Below are positions 22,682 through 30,071 of a stretch of 64,000 bases of DNA, piece after piece (within the stretch, counting starts at the first letter, position 1; every line of letters starts with the position of its first letter). The DNA lies in contig ONCJ01000004.1 in assembly GCA_900316295.1 (NCBI GenBank), positions 1-64,000 of the forward strand, given 5' to 3'. This DNA is from an uncultured Prevotella sp. GTDB taxonomy: Bacteria > Bacteroidota > Bacteroidia > Bacteroidales > Bacteroidaceae. Under the pieces are notes generated by a model. It did no database searches, had not been told where the DNA came from, and worked only from the letters and a program-made list of their open reading frames with translations. Position numbers and translations under genes: made by a program.

Positions 22682-24865
22682 ATGGACTTACTGACCATAC
22701 AACACGAGGATTTCACGATGTTTGTTGACTGTACGAAGTTCGACGACATCTGGAATAAGGCGAAGAGTAATGTGGGAGAAAAGGATCTGCTTTCCACTTA
22801 CACTTGGTCGGAGGGTGTTGTGTCGGTAGAACGGAATGGAGAACCGATTGCAAAAGGTGAGAAGGCTCCTGCCGTGTTCTTTGATAATGCGGAATACCCG
22901 GTTTGGGTGGATTTCAAGAAACCCGTGGCGAAGGCTCAATTCGGTTCTATGCTGCAAAGCGACAACGAGCGGTTTACGTTCAGGGGGCACACGTTGGCAG
23001 GCTTTATCAACTATGGTAATGATATTGGCAAGAGCGAACTGAACATTGTCTATCAGACGGGAACAGAAAGCAAACGGTTCACTTTTGGCTATGAGGTGCT
23101 GAGCACGAAACTGAATTATCATGAGCACTGGAAGAAGATTATAGAGGACATTGAGCAGGAGTACCGAATGCTCTCGTTTGACTATCTGAGACGTACCTTC
23201 CATGGCTTCACGCCGGATGAGAAAGGTGACACTCCGGAACTGATATGGTGGAATGTGTTTGCAAAAGAACAAGAACGTTTCGTTAAGGCATGTAAGAGCA
23301 TCATAGAACGTCCTCGTCGGCGTCTTCGTGGTTATGAGGTGTTTCTAAGAGCTGACATATTGAAGCGTGTGCCTGCCAATATCGAGAATGAGTTGGCAGA
23401 GCACAGAAAAGAGCCTGCACACCTGTATCGGGTTGAAGAACATGTCCAGTCGAATGATACGCAGGAAAACCGCTTCCTGAAATATGCGCTTGGACAGATT
23501 CTGGAGAAATATGAATCGCTGAAAAAGCGTATTGAGGCACTCAATGGCGTTGCGGAGATAGAGAAAGAAAAGATGCAGAAAATGTTGGATACATTGAAGC
23601 ATCTGCAGCGAAATCCTTTCTTCCGCACGGTGGGGAGATTCAAGGGACTGAATCAGGAGAGTCTGGTGCTCCAACGGGCATCGGGATATAGTCAGGTGTA
23701 TCGGACATGGAACTTGCTGCGCCGTGCCTATTCCCTGAAAGATGGTGTCTATCGATTGCAGTCTAAGGATATTGCCACGCTCTATGAGATATGGTGCTTT
23801 ATCGAGGTGAGCCATATTGTGAGGGAGCAGTTGGGTATTACTCCCGAGGATGTGGAGCATCGCAACCGCATGGAAATGAATGGTGTGTTTACTTGGGAAC
23901 TGGGTAAGGGTGAACACTCACGGATTCTTTTCAGGAAAAATGGAGTGGAACTGGCTGAACTGGTTTATAATCCAAAACATACGACATGGGAGAATGACAG
24001 AACGGGCATCAAGAACCTAGTCGTTCCTACTGTTCCTCAAAAACCGGACATCGTACTCCAATTATCGAAGGATGATGTTCAAAAAGGCATGAAGATGACT
24101 TATCTGTTTGATGCCAAATACAGGATAGACGGTAAGGTGAATGGAGTGGACTCACCACCTGATGATGCCATCAACCAGATGCATCGTTATCGTGATGCCA
24201 TATACTATAAAGACAACAAAGAGGGTGATGCTGCCTTGAAGAAAGAGGTGATAGGCGGATATATCTTGTTTCCTGGTGATGGCGAACCGGCTGATGTGCA
24301 GGTGGCTAACTTTTACAAAACCATCGAGCAGGTCAATATCGGTGCATTCCCTTTGCGACCGAAAGACATAGATAATAGAGAACTGCTTGTACAGTTCATT
24401 GAATCGCTGATAGGAAAGACATCTACTGAAATCCTTGACGATAGCATTCCGCAAAAGGGACTGTATTATACCCATGATGAGCCAAAGGATTCTGTTTATA
24501 TGATTCTCACTTTGGATGAGGAAGTGAACAAAGATGTGGATGCCGTATTGGAAGGACGTGCATCAACAATCATTATGGGACGCAAGGGCATGGAAGAAAC
24601 AAAGGACATTCAGTCTGTCCGCTACATTGCACCCATCATCCCAGGTGGTCACATCAAGGGCTATTATAAAGTGGTAAAAGCCAATCTTGCCCATGTGGAC
24701 AATAAGATATATCCCATTCGTATTAGATTTGACGTGGCTGAATGGCAGGTTTTAAAACAACCTGCTAAGTTTGGTATGGCGAAGTGGGCTTTCCGTGGTG
24801 TATGCAAGACACGTGAAGAATTTTTCAAGCTTTGCAGTGAACAAGCGGTTATAGACAAGATATGA
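22682..24865 (+). CDS. DUF2357 / PD-(D/E)xK nuclease, McrC-like partner
   Basis: The 727-residue protein (from ATG 22682; a TTG at 22655 would add nine residues) has a long N-terminal region of the DUF2357 type. A nuclease core follows, with KPDIVLQ (D456) and FDAKYR (D477 and K479) forming a PD-(D/E)xK site, then a basic helix with INQMHRYRDAIYY. This pairing with an McrB-like ATPase is known from McrBC-type and LlaJI-type restriction. It probably makes the DNA break when the AAA+ ring is stalled on unmodified or foreign DNA. The last 150 residues after the nuclease fold are of unknown role. The stop overlaps the Vsr start by 4 bp (ATGA). Confidence 0.85.
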   Translation: MDLLTIQHEDFTMFVDCTKFDDIWNKAKSNVGEKDLLSTYTWSEGVVSVERNGEPIAKGEKAPAVFFDNAEYPVWVDFKKPVAKAQFGSMLQSDNERFTFRGHTLAGFINYGNDIGKSELNIVYQTGTESKRFTFGYEVLSTKLNYHEHWKKIIEDIEQEYRMLSFDYLRRTFHGFTPDEKGDTPELIWWNVFAKEQERFVKACKSIIERPRRRLRGYEVFLRADILKRVPANIENELAEHRKEPAHLYRVEEHVQSNDTQENRFLKYALGQILEKYESLKKRIEALNGVAEIEKEKMQKMLDTLKHLQRNPFFRTVGRFKGLNQESLVLQRASGYSQVYRTWNLLRRAYSLKDGVYRLQSKDIATLYEIWCFIEVSHIVREQLGITPEDVEHRNRMEMNGVFTWELGKGEHSRILFRKNGVELAELVYNPKHTTWENDRTGIKNLVVPTVPQKPDIVLQLSKDDVQKGMKMTYLFDAKYRIDGKVNGVDSPPDDAINQMHRYRDAIYYKDNKEGDAALKKEVIGGYILFPGDGEPADVQVANFYKTIEQVNIGAFPLRPKDIDNRELLVQFIESLIGKTSTEILDDSIPQKGLYYTHDEPKDSVYMILTLDEEVNKDVDAVLEGRASTIIMGRKGMEETKDIQSVRYIAPIIPGGHIKGYYKVVKANLAHVDNKIYPIRIRFDVAEWQVLKQPAKFGMAKWAFRGVCKTREEFFKLCSEQAVIDKI

Positions 24866-25359
24866 GCGATATTCTCACATCCCAGCAAAGACACGCTAAC
24901 ATGGCAGCCATCCACGGCAAGGACACGAAGCCGGAGATGGTGGTGCGTCGCTACTTATGGGGGCATGGGTATCGTTATCGCTTGAATCATCCACGGTTGC
25001 CAGGGAAGCCAGACATTGTGATGCGGAAGTATAGAACATGTATCTTTGTGAATGGTTGCTTCTGGCATGGGCATGAAGGATGCCAATACTATACGATACC
25101 GAAGACCAACACTGCATTTTGGATGGCAAAGATAAAGAGGAATCAGGAGCGTGACGTTGAAGTGCAGCGTCGGCTTGCTTCGATGGGGTGGCACTCCATC
25201 ACCATTTGGGAATGTGAACTGAAGCCGAAGGTGCGGGAAAAGACTTTGGAATCATTGACGTTTACTCTCAACGGGATTTTCCTTCAAGACCATTGTTTCA
25301 AGAAGTATGAGATTCCGGAGGAAGAGCCAATGATGGCAGCAGAGGAAGAAAAGCTCTAA
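24862..25359 (+). CDS. vsr: Very short patch repair endonuclease (Vsr)
   Basis: The 165-residue protein matches Vsr throughout. It has the start region SQQRHANMAAIHGKDTKPE, catalytic D51 in GKPDIVM, and the FVNGCFWHGHEGC segment with H69. The FWMAKIKRNQERD helix follows. D51 and H69 fall at the E. coli numbering; position 64, His in E. coli, is Asn here. Vsr nicks next to T:G mismatches that arise when 5-methylcytosine deaminates, so it fits a cluster with three C5 methyltransferases. It is the last gene of the cluster. Confidence 0.95.
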   Translation: MSDILTSQQRHANMAAIHGKDTKPEMVVRRYLWGHGYRYRLNHPRLPGKPDIVMRKYRTCIFVNGCFWHGHEGCQYYTIPKTNTAFWMAKIKRNQERDVEVQRRLASMGWHSITIWECELKPKVREKTLESLTFTLNGIFLQDHCFKKYEIPEEEPMMAAEEEKL

Positions 25360-25365
25360 TGTTGC

Positions 25366-25412
25366 ACAAAAAAAAGAAGTGTATTGAAACTAATTGATAG
25401 TCAATACACTTC
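25366..25412 (-). terminator. Terminator of tRNA-Leu supplied by the island
   Basis: GAAGTGTATTGA (25376-25387) pairs perfectly with TCAATACACTTC (25401-25412) around a 13-nt loop. On the minus strand it is followed by T8 (25375-25368). It begins 13 nt after the tRNA-Leu 3' flank. It is the functional counterpart of the hairpin at 12214-12246. It may also limit readthrough from vsr. Confidence 0.8.
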
Positions 25413-25425
25413 ATTACTTAGCCCT

Positions 25426-25440
25426 GTACCCAGAGCCGGG
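25426..25440 (-). other. att site: 3' end of intact tRNA-Leu
   Basis: GTACCCAGAGCCGGG covers the last 14 bases of the tRNA-Leu gene plus one further base and is identical to 12251-12265. Integration here leaves the tRNA intact because the element brings its own copy of the 3' end. Confidence 0.8.
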
Positions 25441-25508
25441 GTCGAACCGGCACGGGTTGCCCCACTGGTGTTTGAGACCAGCGCGTCTACCGATTCCGCC
25501 ATCTGGGC
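25427..25508 (-). tRNA. tRNA-Leu (anticodon CAA)
   Basis: The minus strand folds as a class II tRNA of 82 nt. The acceptor arm is GCCCAGA with TCTGGGT. The anticodon stem CTGGT/ACCAG has loop CTCAAAC, so the anticodon is CAA. A long variable arm and a T arm with GGTTCGACCCC follow, and the discriminator is A. CCA is not encoded. It decodes UUG. It is the integration target of the island at 12251-25440. Confidence 0.95.
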
Positions 25509-25547
25509 CTATGCTATATGGTGACCTATTCGGTCGTTTAGCGGCTG

Positions 25548-25555
25548 CAAAGATA
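25548..25555 (-). promoter_or_regulatory. -7 box for tRNA-Leu
   Basis: The minus strand reads TATCTTTG, 39 nt before the tRNA 5' end. Confidence 0.7.
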
Positions 25556-25628
25556 CACTAAAATTCTGAAATGACAAATATTTTATAGAAAAAACTATAA
25601 AACATTTGCATGTAAGGCGGATAATATG

Positions 25629-25636
25629 TATCTTCG
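25629..25636 (+). promoter_or_regulatory. Probable -7 box for the guanylyltransferase gene
   Basis: TATCTTCG differs from TAnnTTTG at one position. It lies 51 bp before the ATG at 25687. No better match is seen in the gap. Confidence 0.4.
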
Positions 25637-25686
25637 TAGCGTAACTTTACTACTAACAAAGAAAGAACAATACAACTAACGAATAA

Positions 25687-26850
25687 ATGAATCGACTAAC
25701 CATGACAGATAACACAAAACTATCGAAAAACTATTGTGTAATACTTGCTGGGGGAAAAGGACGGAGGCTCTGGCCCTGTAGCAGGGAAGAACGCCCCAAA
25801 CAGTTTATAGATTTCTTCGGTACAGGACGCACCCAGTTGCAACAGACGTACGACCGTATGTTGAAAGTCTTTCCCGAGGAAAATATTCTGGTGAGCACCA
25901 ATGTGCAATATGAGCATTTCGTAAAGGAACAGCTACCTAATCTGCGTGAGGAAAATATCCTGGTAGAACCCATCCATCGCAATACTGCCCCGAGTGTGGC
26001 GTGGGCATGCCATCGCGCTCAGTATCTTTGTCCCGAAGCTAACATCATCGTGACTCCATCTGACCAGGCTGTCTTTAAGGAGGAGAACTTCGAACAGAAC
26101 ATTCTTGAGGGTATGGATTTTGTTGATCAGCATGAGGGAATACTGATAATGGGAGTACGCCCCACCCGACCAGAGCCTGGCTATGGATACATACAGATGA
26201 GCGACGAGACGGAGGTGAGCGACCTGTATAAGGTACAGTCCTTTACCGAAAAGCCCGACAGAAACTTTGCACAGATGTTTATCGACAGCGGTGAATTCCT
26301 TTGGAACACAGGCATTCTACTATTCAACGTCGACTATATGGTATCGCTGCTACGACAAATCCTGCCTAAAGTGATATTCAATCTTCTGAACACACGCATA
26401 GAATACCGACTTCCATTCAATAAAAGTAAGAAAGGAGTATATGAGAGCCATGAGGTGTTAGAGGCTGAAAAGGCATATATGAAACTTAACTTCGCACGTT
26501 ATCCCAACCTGTCAATAGACTATGGCATACTGGAGAAGTCGGACAAGGTATATGTGAAGCTATGTGATTTCGGATGGGCTGACCTCGGAACATGGCATTC
26601 GACATACGAGGGAATGAGCCGGTCAGACGAAGATAACGTGATTATAGACTCGAAGGTGATAGTAGATGAGGCGAAGAATAACATTATAAAAGTTCCTCAC
26701 GACCACCTTGCGATAGTGAACGGCCTTGAAGGATATATCATTGCCGAGCATAACAATGTGCTACTGATATGTAAGAAGGAAGACTCTTCGGCACGCATAC
26801 GTAAGTATATCAATGAGGTGAAACTAAAATACGGTGACGACTTTGTGTAG
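25687..26850 (+). CDS. manC: Mannose-1-phosphate guanylyltransferase
   Basis: The 387-residue enzyme makes GDP-mannose from GTP and mannose-1-phosphate in the cytoplasm, feeding fucose and mannose units of surface polysaccharides. It has the pyrophosphorylase signature LAGGKGRRLWPCSREERPKQF near residues 20-40, the VEPIHRNTAPS segment, and the FTEKPDR segment that binds the sugar. It lacks the C-terminal phosphomannose isomerase domain of bifunctional forms, so the length is right for the monofunctional type. ATG 25702 is an alternative start five codons later. It is transcribed alone and ends in a hairpin that includes its stop codon. Confidence 0.9.
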   Translation: MNRLTMTDNTKLSKNYCVILAGGKGRRLWPCSREERPKQFIDFFGTGRTQLQQTYDRMLKVFPEENILVSTNVQYEHFVKEQLPNLREENILVEPIHRNTAPSVAWACHRAQYLCPEANIIVTPSDQAVFKEENFEQNILEGMDFVDQHEGILIMGVRPTRPEPGYGYIQMSDETEVSDLYKVQSFTEKPDRNFAQMFIDSGEFLWNTGILLFNVDYMVSLLRQILPKVIFNLLNTRIEYRLPFNKSKKGVYESHEVLEAEKAYMKLNFARYPNLSIDYGILEKSDKVYVKLCDFGWADLGTWHSTYEGMSRSDEDNVIIDSKVIVDEAKNNIIKVPHDHLAIVNGLEGYIIAEHNNVLLICKKEDSSARIRKYINEVKLKYGDDFV

Positions 26851-26885
26851 TCGTCACCGTATTTAGTTTTTAGTTTTTAGTTTTT
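26827..26885. terminator. Hairpin terminator between manC and the HIT gene
   Basis: Bases 26827-26842 pair with 26849-26864 over 16 bp around the 6-nt loop TTGTGT. The manC stop codon (26848-26850) lies in the hairpin. A run of TTTTTAG units (26863-26900) follows, so termination of manC is strong. The hairpin may also work for the convergent HIT/greA transcript. Confidence 0.85.
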
Positions 26886-26897
26886 AGTTTTTGGTTT

Positions 26898-27296
26898 TTA
26901 GAGTTTCTCGAACTCACCAAATATCTTTGCGGCAATAGCCTTGAACTCATCCTCGGCGAGTTGTAGCTTCTCCTTACGGAAGTCAACATCTGCCTCACTG
27001 TTCATCGGAATGAGGTGGATATGTGCATGGGGCACCTCAAGGCCCAGCACCACCTGTGCCACCTTCTTACAAGGGAAAGCTTTCTTCAGTGCCACAGCCA
27101 CCTTCTTGGCAAACACCTGGAAGGCTGCCAGCTCGTCGTCGTCCATGTCGAAGATATAGTCTACTTCCTTGCGAGGAATCACCAGAGTATGGCCCTTGAC
27201 AAGGGGATTAATGTCGAGAAACGCATAGAACCTGTCGTCCTCGGCGCACTTATAGCTTGGGATTTCGCCTGCAGCGATCTTACTAAATATACTCAT
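26898..27296 (-). CDS. HIT-family nucleotide-binding protein
   Basis: The 132-residue protein has the histidine triad HAHIHL near residues 100-105, and the N-terminal FSKIAAGEIPSYK and FLDINPLVKGHTLVIPR segments of the Hint branch. Hint proteins hydrolyse phosphoramidates of AMP or similar nucleotides in the cytoplasm; the physiological substrate is usually unknown. It follows greA on the same strand with only 2 bp between, so the two form an operon, an arrangement frequent in Bacteroidales. Confidence 0.92.
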   Translation of the reverse strand: MSIFSKIAAGEIPSYKCAEDDRFYAFLDINPLVKGHTLVIPRKEVDYIFDMDDDELAAFQVFAKKVAVALKKAFPCKKVAQVVLGLEVPHAHIHLIPMNSEADVDFRKEKLQLAEDEFKAIAAKIFGEFEKL

Positions 27297-27298
27297 AA

Positions 27299-27769
27299 TT
27301 ATAACTCGATACTGATTTTGTCAATGCGCAGTTTCAATGTTCCTGCGGGAATCTTTATCTCTGCCACGTCGCCCACCTTCTTGTTGAGCAGTCCCTGTGC
27401 GATAGGAGTCTTGATAGATATCTTTCCCTCACGCAGGTTTGCCTCGGTCTCGCTGACAATGGTATAAGTCATTTTCTGCTGATTGCCCATATTTGTCATT
27501 TCCACCTTTGACATTATCTGTACGGCATCAGCGCTAAGGCGTGAAGTATCCACTATCTTTGCCTCGGCGATGGTCAGCTTCATTTGTGCAATCTTTGCTT
27601 CCAGGTGAGCCTGTGCCTCCTTAGCAGCATCATACTCTGAGTTCTCGCTCAGGTCACCCTTGTCGCGAGCCTCTGCTATGGCAGCTGAAGCCTTCGGGCG
27701 TTCTACTGCCTCCAGTCTCTGTAATTCGGCTACCAGCTTGTCGTAGCCTTCTCTTGACATGTATGCCAT
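27299..27769 (-). CDS. greA: Transcription elongation factor GreA
   Basis: The 156-residue protein has the N-terminal coiled coil with the acidic tip (ARDKGDLSENSEYDAAKEAQ) that enters the RNA polymerase secondary channel. The C-terminal FKBP-like domain includes SPIAQGLLNKKVGD-type residues (TPIAQGLLNKKVGDVAEI). GreA rescues backtracked polymerase by stimulating transcript cleavage. The length is normal. A promoter box lies at 27888-27895, and a terminator-like hairpin lies in the leader at 27817-27846. The HIT gene follows. Confidence 0.95.
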   Translation of the reverse strand: MAYMSREGYDKLVAELQRLEAVERPKASAAIAEARDKGDLSENSEYDAAKEAQAHLEAKIAQMKLTIAEAKIVDTSRLSADAVQIMSKVEMTNMGNQQKMTYTIVSETEANLREGKISIKTPIAQGLLNKKVGDVAEIKIPAGTLKLRIDKISIEL

Positions 27770-27800
27770 AATCCTAATTTTTATGCTTAATTATTTTTTT

Positions 27801-27846
27801 GAGAGCAAAAAAGAAAGAATTCCGACATTCTTCAGTGTCAGAATTC
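27801..27846 (-). promoter_or_regulatory. Terminator-like hairpin in the greA leader (possible attenuator)
   Basis: On the minus strand GAATTCTGACA (27846-27836) pairs with TGTCGGAATTC (27827-27817) with one mismatch and an 8-nt loop. TTTCTTTTTTG follows. It lies between the greA promoter and the ATG, so it could attenuate greA or be an old terminator. Confidence 0.45.
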
Positions 27847-27887
27847 CGTATTCTCCTCAATACTCTCTGTTTTTGTTATTTCCTGTG

Positions 27888-27895
27888 CAAAGGTA
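27888..27895 (-). promoter_or_regulatory. -7 box for greA
   Basis: The minus strand reads TACCTTTG. It gives a leader of about 110 nt that includes the hairpin at 27817-27846. Confidence 0.65.
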
Positions 27896-27958
27896 GGCAA
27901 AGTTTTCTTCTTTGCAAATTTTTGAGCAAGAAAAGTTGTCGGTTGTAGTATATTTTCC

Positions 27959-27966
27959 TATTTTTG
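27959..27966 (+). promoter_or_regulatory. -7 box for dsbD
   Basis: TATTTTTG at 27959-27966 fits TAnnTTTG and has TTG elements about 20 bp upstream (27935-27945). The dsbD ATG is at 27996. Confidence 0.65.
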
Positions 27967-27995
27967 CAATCTCAACAAGCATCTAAATATTAGGT

Positions 27996-30071
27996 ATGTT
28001 AAGAAAAGTATTCCTCTCGTTAGTAATGCTGACGGCTATCGTGATAGGGTCATCAGCGCAGACCTCACCTGTCAGTTTCTCCACCAAAGAGAAACGTACT
28101 GCCAATGACGAGATAGAGATATCCTTCACCGCTGCCATAGAGAACGGATGGCACGTCTTCTCGACAAATCTACCATCAGGCGGACCCATACCCACGACGC
28201 TCACCATTGAACAATGTGACGGAGCGCAGGCGATAGGCAGTCTACATTCAAAAGGTCAGGAGAAAGAGGAGTACAGCGATGTCTTCGGCATTAAACTACG
28301 CTTCTTTGAGAGAACGGCAACCTTCTCACAGCGCTTTCGTATCACTGGTAGCAGCTATCGCATCAAGGGATACCTGCGATATGCGTCATGCAATGCCACC
28401 ATGTGTATGCCACCCCGAAGCGTAGAGTTTGAGGCAAAGGGAGAAGGACAAAAACAAGCTAAAGCCACCAGTCCTACCTCAAAGGAAGCCGCCCTGCCGA
28501 CCTCCCCCGAAGGGGAGAAGCATATAGGTGGAAGCTTCGAAAACACGGATGCAGGGAAAGATAAGAGAATGGATAATAGCGAGGATAGCGATAATAAGGA
28601 CAGTATCTATAGTAAGCCTACAGACTCAATAGGTTCAAGCAGCAACAGCAACTTCTCATCTCCCTCGGGGGAGATCGGGAGAGGGACTTCTACTGGGGCT
28701 TTGCCACTCTTCCTCCTTGGCTTGGCTGGCGGACTGCTTGCCCTCTGCACACCATGTGTGTGGCCTATCATACCTATGACGGTCAGTTTCTTCCTGAAAC
28801 GATCAAAGAACAGGAGGCGAGGCATCCGTGATGCCATTGGCTACGGACTCTCCATCATTGCCATCTTCCTGTCTCTTGGTATTGCTGTGTCACTTATGGG
28901 ACATGGCAACTGGCTCAACGGACTTGCCACCAACAGCGTCTTCAACATCCTGCTCTGCTTGCTGATGATTGTCTTTGCGCTGTCGTTTTTCGGGTGGTTC
29001 GAGATACGCCTGCCCTCATCATGGGCAGACAAGGTTGACAGCAAGGCAAGCAACACTACTGGATGGATCTCCATCTTCCTCATGGCACTAACGCTGGTTC
29101 TTGTCAGCTTCTCGTGTACGGCACCCATCGTCGGCCTGTTGCTGGTCGAAGCGTCAACATCAGGCATCCAGAGCGGTGCACTCTTAGGCATGCTTGGCTT
29201 TGCACTTGCCCTCGCCCTACCCTTCACCCTCTTTGCCCTTTTTCCCTCATGGCTACAAGGTCTGCCCAAGTCAGGCTCATGGATGAATATCATCAAGGTG
29301 TCGTTAGGCTTCATCGAGCTTGCCTTCGCCTGCAAGTTCTTCTCCGTAGCAGATATGGCATACGGCTGGCACCTCATGGACAGAGAGATATTCCTTGCCC
29401 TGTGGATAGTCATCTTCCTGTCGTTAGGGCTCTATCTCATGGGACTGCTCCACTTCCAGAGTGACGGTGACGACAGTAAGGCCAAGCCAGTACCAGCTAT
29501 TATCCTCGGCATGTGTTCGTTGGCGTTTGCCCTGTATATGGTACCAGGACTATGGGGAGCACCCTGTAAGGCTGTCGCTGCCTTTGCCCCACCCATGAGT
29601 ACGCAAGACTTCAACCTCAACACCTCGCATGTCAGTGCCGCATACACCGACTACGACCAGGGAATGGCTGCCGCCAGGAGTCAAGGCAAACCCGTACTGC
29701 TTGACTTCACCGGCTATGGCTGTGTCAACTGCCGCAAGATGGAGGCTGCTGTATGGACCGACCCTACCGTAGCTCAACTGCTCAACGACGACTACATCCT
29801 CATCTCTCTCTTTGTCGACGACAAGACACCTCTGCCCCAACACCTGCAGGTAAAGAATGCCGACGGTACTCCCCGCACCCTGCGCACCATTGGCGACAAG
29901 TGGAGCTACTTCCAGGAAAGCAGGTTTGGATACCTTGCCCAGCCGTTCTATATCGCCATAGGTCCCGACGGGAAGCCCCTTACTGAAAGCTACGGATATA
30001 ACGAAAAATCATCCGATTTCATCGAGTTTTTAAGAAAAGGACTGGATAAGTTCAACTCAACGAGACCGTAG
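27996..30071 (+). CDS. dsbD: Thiol:disulfide interchange protein DsbD
   Basis: The 691-residue inner-membrane protein carries electrons from cytoplasmic thioredoxin to periplasmic partners. It has a signal peptide (about 1-22), an N-terminal periplasmic domain with the Cys pair in YASCNATMCMPP, and about eight membrane segments with CTPCVWPIIP and SFSCTAPIVG. The C-terminal thioredoxin-like domain has the CVNC active site. The linker between the N-terminal domain and the membrane part (about residues 155-245) is Ser/Asn/Gly-rich. It contains two palindromic repeats (28502-28517 and 28658-28675) read in frame. The 3' end overlaps the convergent nuclease-helicase gene by 20 bp. Confidence 0.92.
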   Translation: MLRKVFLSLVMLTAIVIGSSAQTSPVSFSTKEKRTANDEIEISFTAAIENGWHVFSTNLPSGGPIPTTLTIEQCDGAQAIGSLHSKGQEKEEYSDVFGIKLRFFERTATFSQRFRITGSSYRIKGYLRYASCNATMCMPPRSVEFEAKGEGQKQAKATSPTSKEAALPTSPEGEKHIGGSFENTDAGKDKRMDNSEDSDNKDSIYSKPTDSIGSSSNSNFSSPSGEIGRGTSTGALPLFLLGLAGGLLALCTPCVWPIIPMTVSFFLKRSKNRRRGIRDAIGYGLSIIAIFLSLGIAVSLMGHGNWLNGLATNSVFNILLCLLMIVFALSFFGWFEIRLPSSWADKVDSKASNTTGWISIFLMALTLVLVSFSCTAPIVGLLLVEASTSGIQSGALLGMLGFALALALPFTLFALFPSWLQGLPKSGSWMNIIKVSLGFIELAFACKFFSVADMAYGWHLMDREIFLALWIVIFLSLGLYLMGLLHFQSDGDDSKAKPVPAIILGMCSLAFALYMVPGLWGAPCKAVAAFAPPMSTQDFNLNTSHVSAAYTDYDQGMAAARSQGKPVLLDFTGYGCVNCRKMEAAVWTDPTVAQLLNDDYILISLFVDDKTPLPQHLQVKNADGTPRTLRTIGDKWSYFQESRFGYLAQPFYIAIGPDGKPLTESYGYNEKSSDFIEFLRKGLDKFNSTRP
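28502..28675. repeat. Two GC-rich palindromic repeats inside the dsbD linker
   Basis: CTCCCC-CGAA-GGGGAG (28502-28517) and ATCTCCC-TCGG-GGGAGAT (28658-28675) are short perfect hairpins of the kind scattered between Bacteroidales genes; compare CCCCTAAAGGGG at 2455-2466. Here they are translated as TSPEGE and SPSGEIG in the hydrophilic linker of DsbD. Confidence 0.6.

Larger units (their letters stand above)
12251..25440. mobile_element. Genomic island integrated at tRNA-Leu(CAA), carrying defence genes
   Basis: The limits are the two 15-bp direct repeats (12251-12265 and 25426-25440). The second repeat is the intact tRNA 3' end, and each repeat has its own hairpin terminator in the tRNA direction. 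An integrase fragment lies at the left edge. All complete cargo genes are on the plus strand and belong to restriction-modification or predicted defence. Base composition in the first half (14-20 kb) is visibly richer in A and T than the chromosomal genes on either side. No relaxase, capsid or replication gene is present, so the island is probably not self-mobile. Confidence 0.8.

Noticed and set aside
26863..26900. TTTTTAG repeats as a separate element
   Set aside because: They form the T-rich tail of the manC terminator and need no other explanation.
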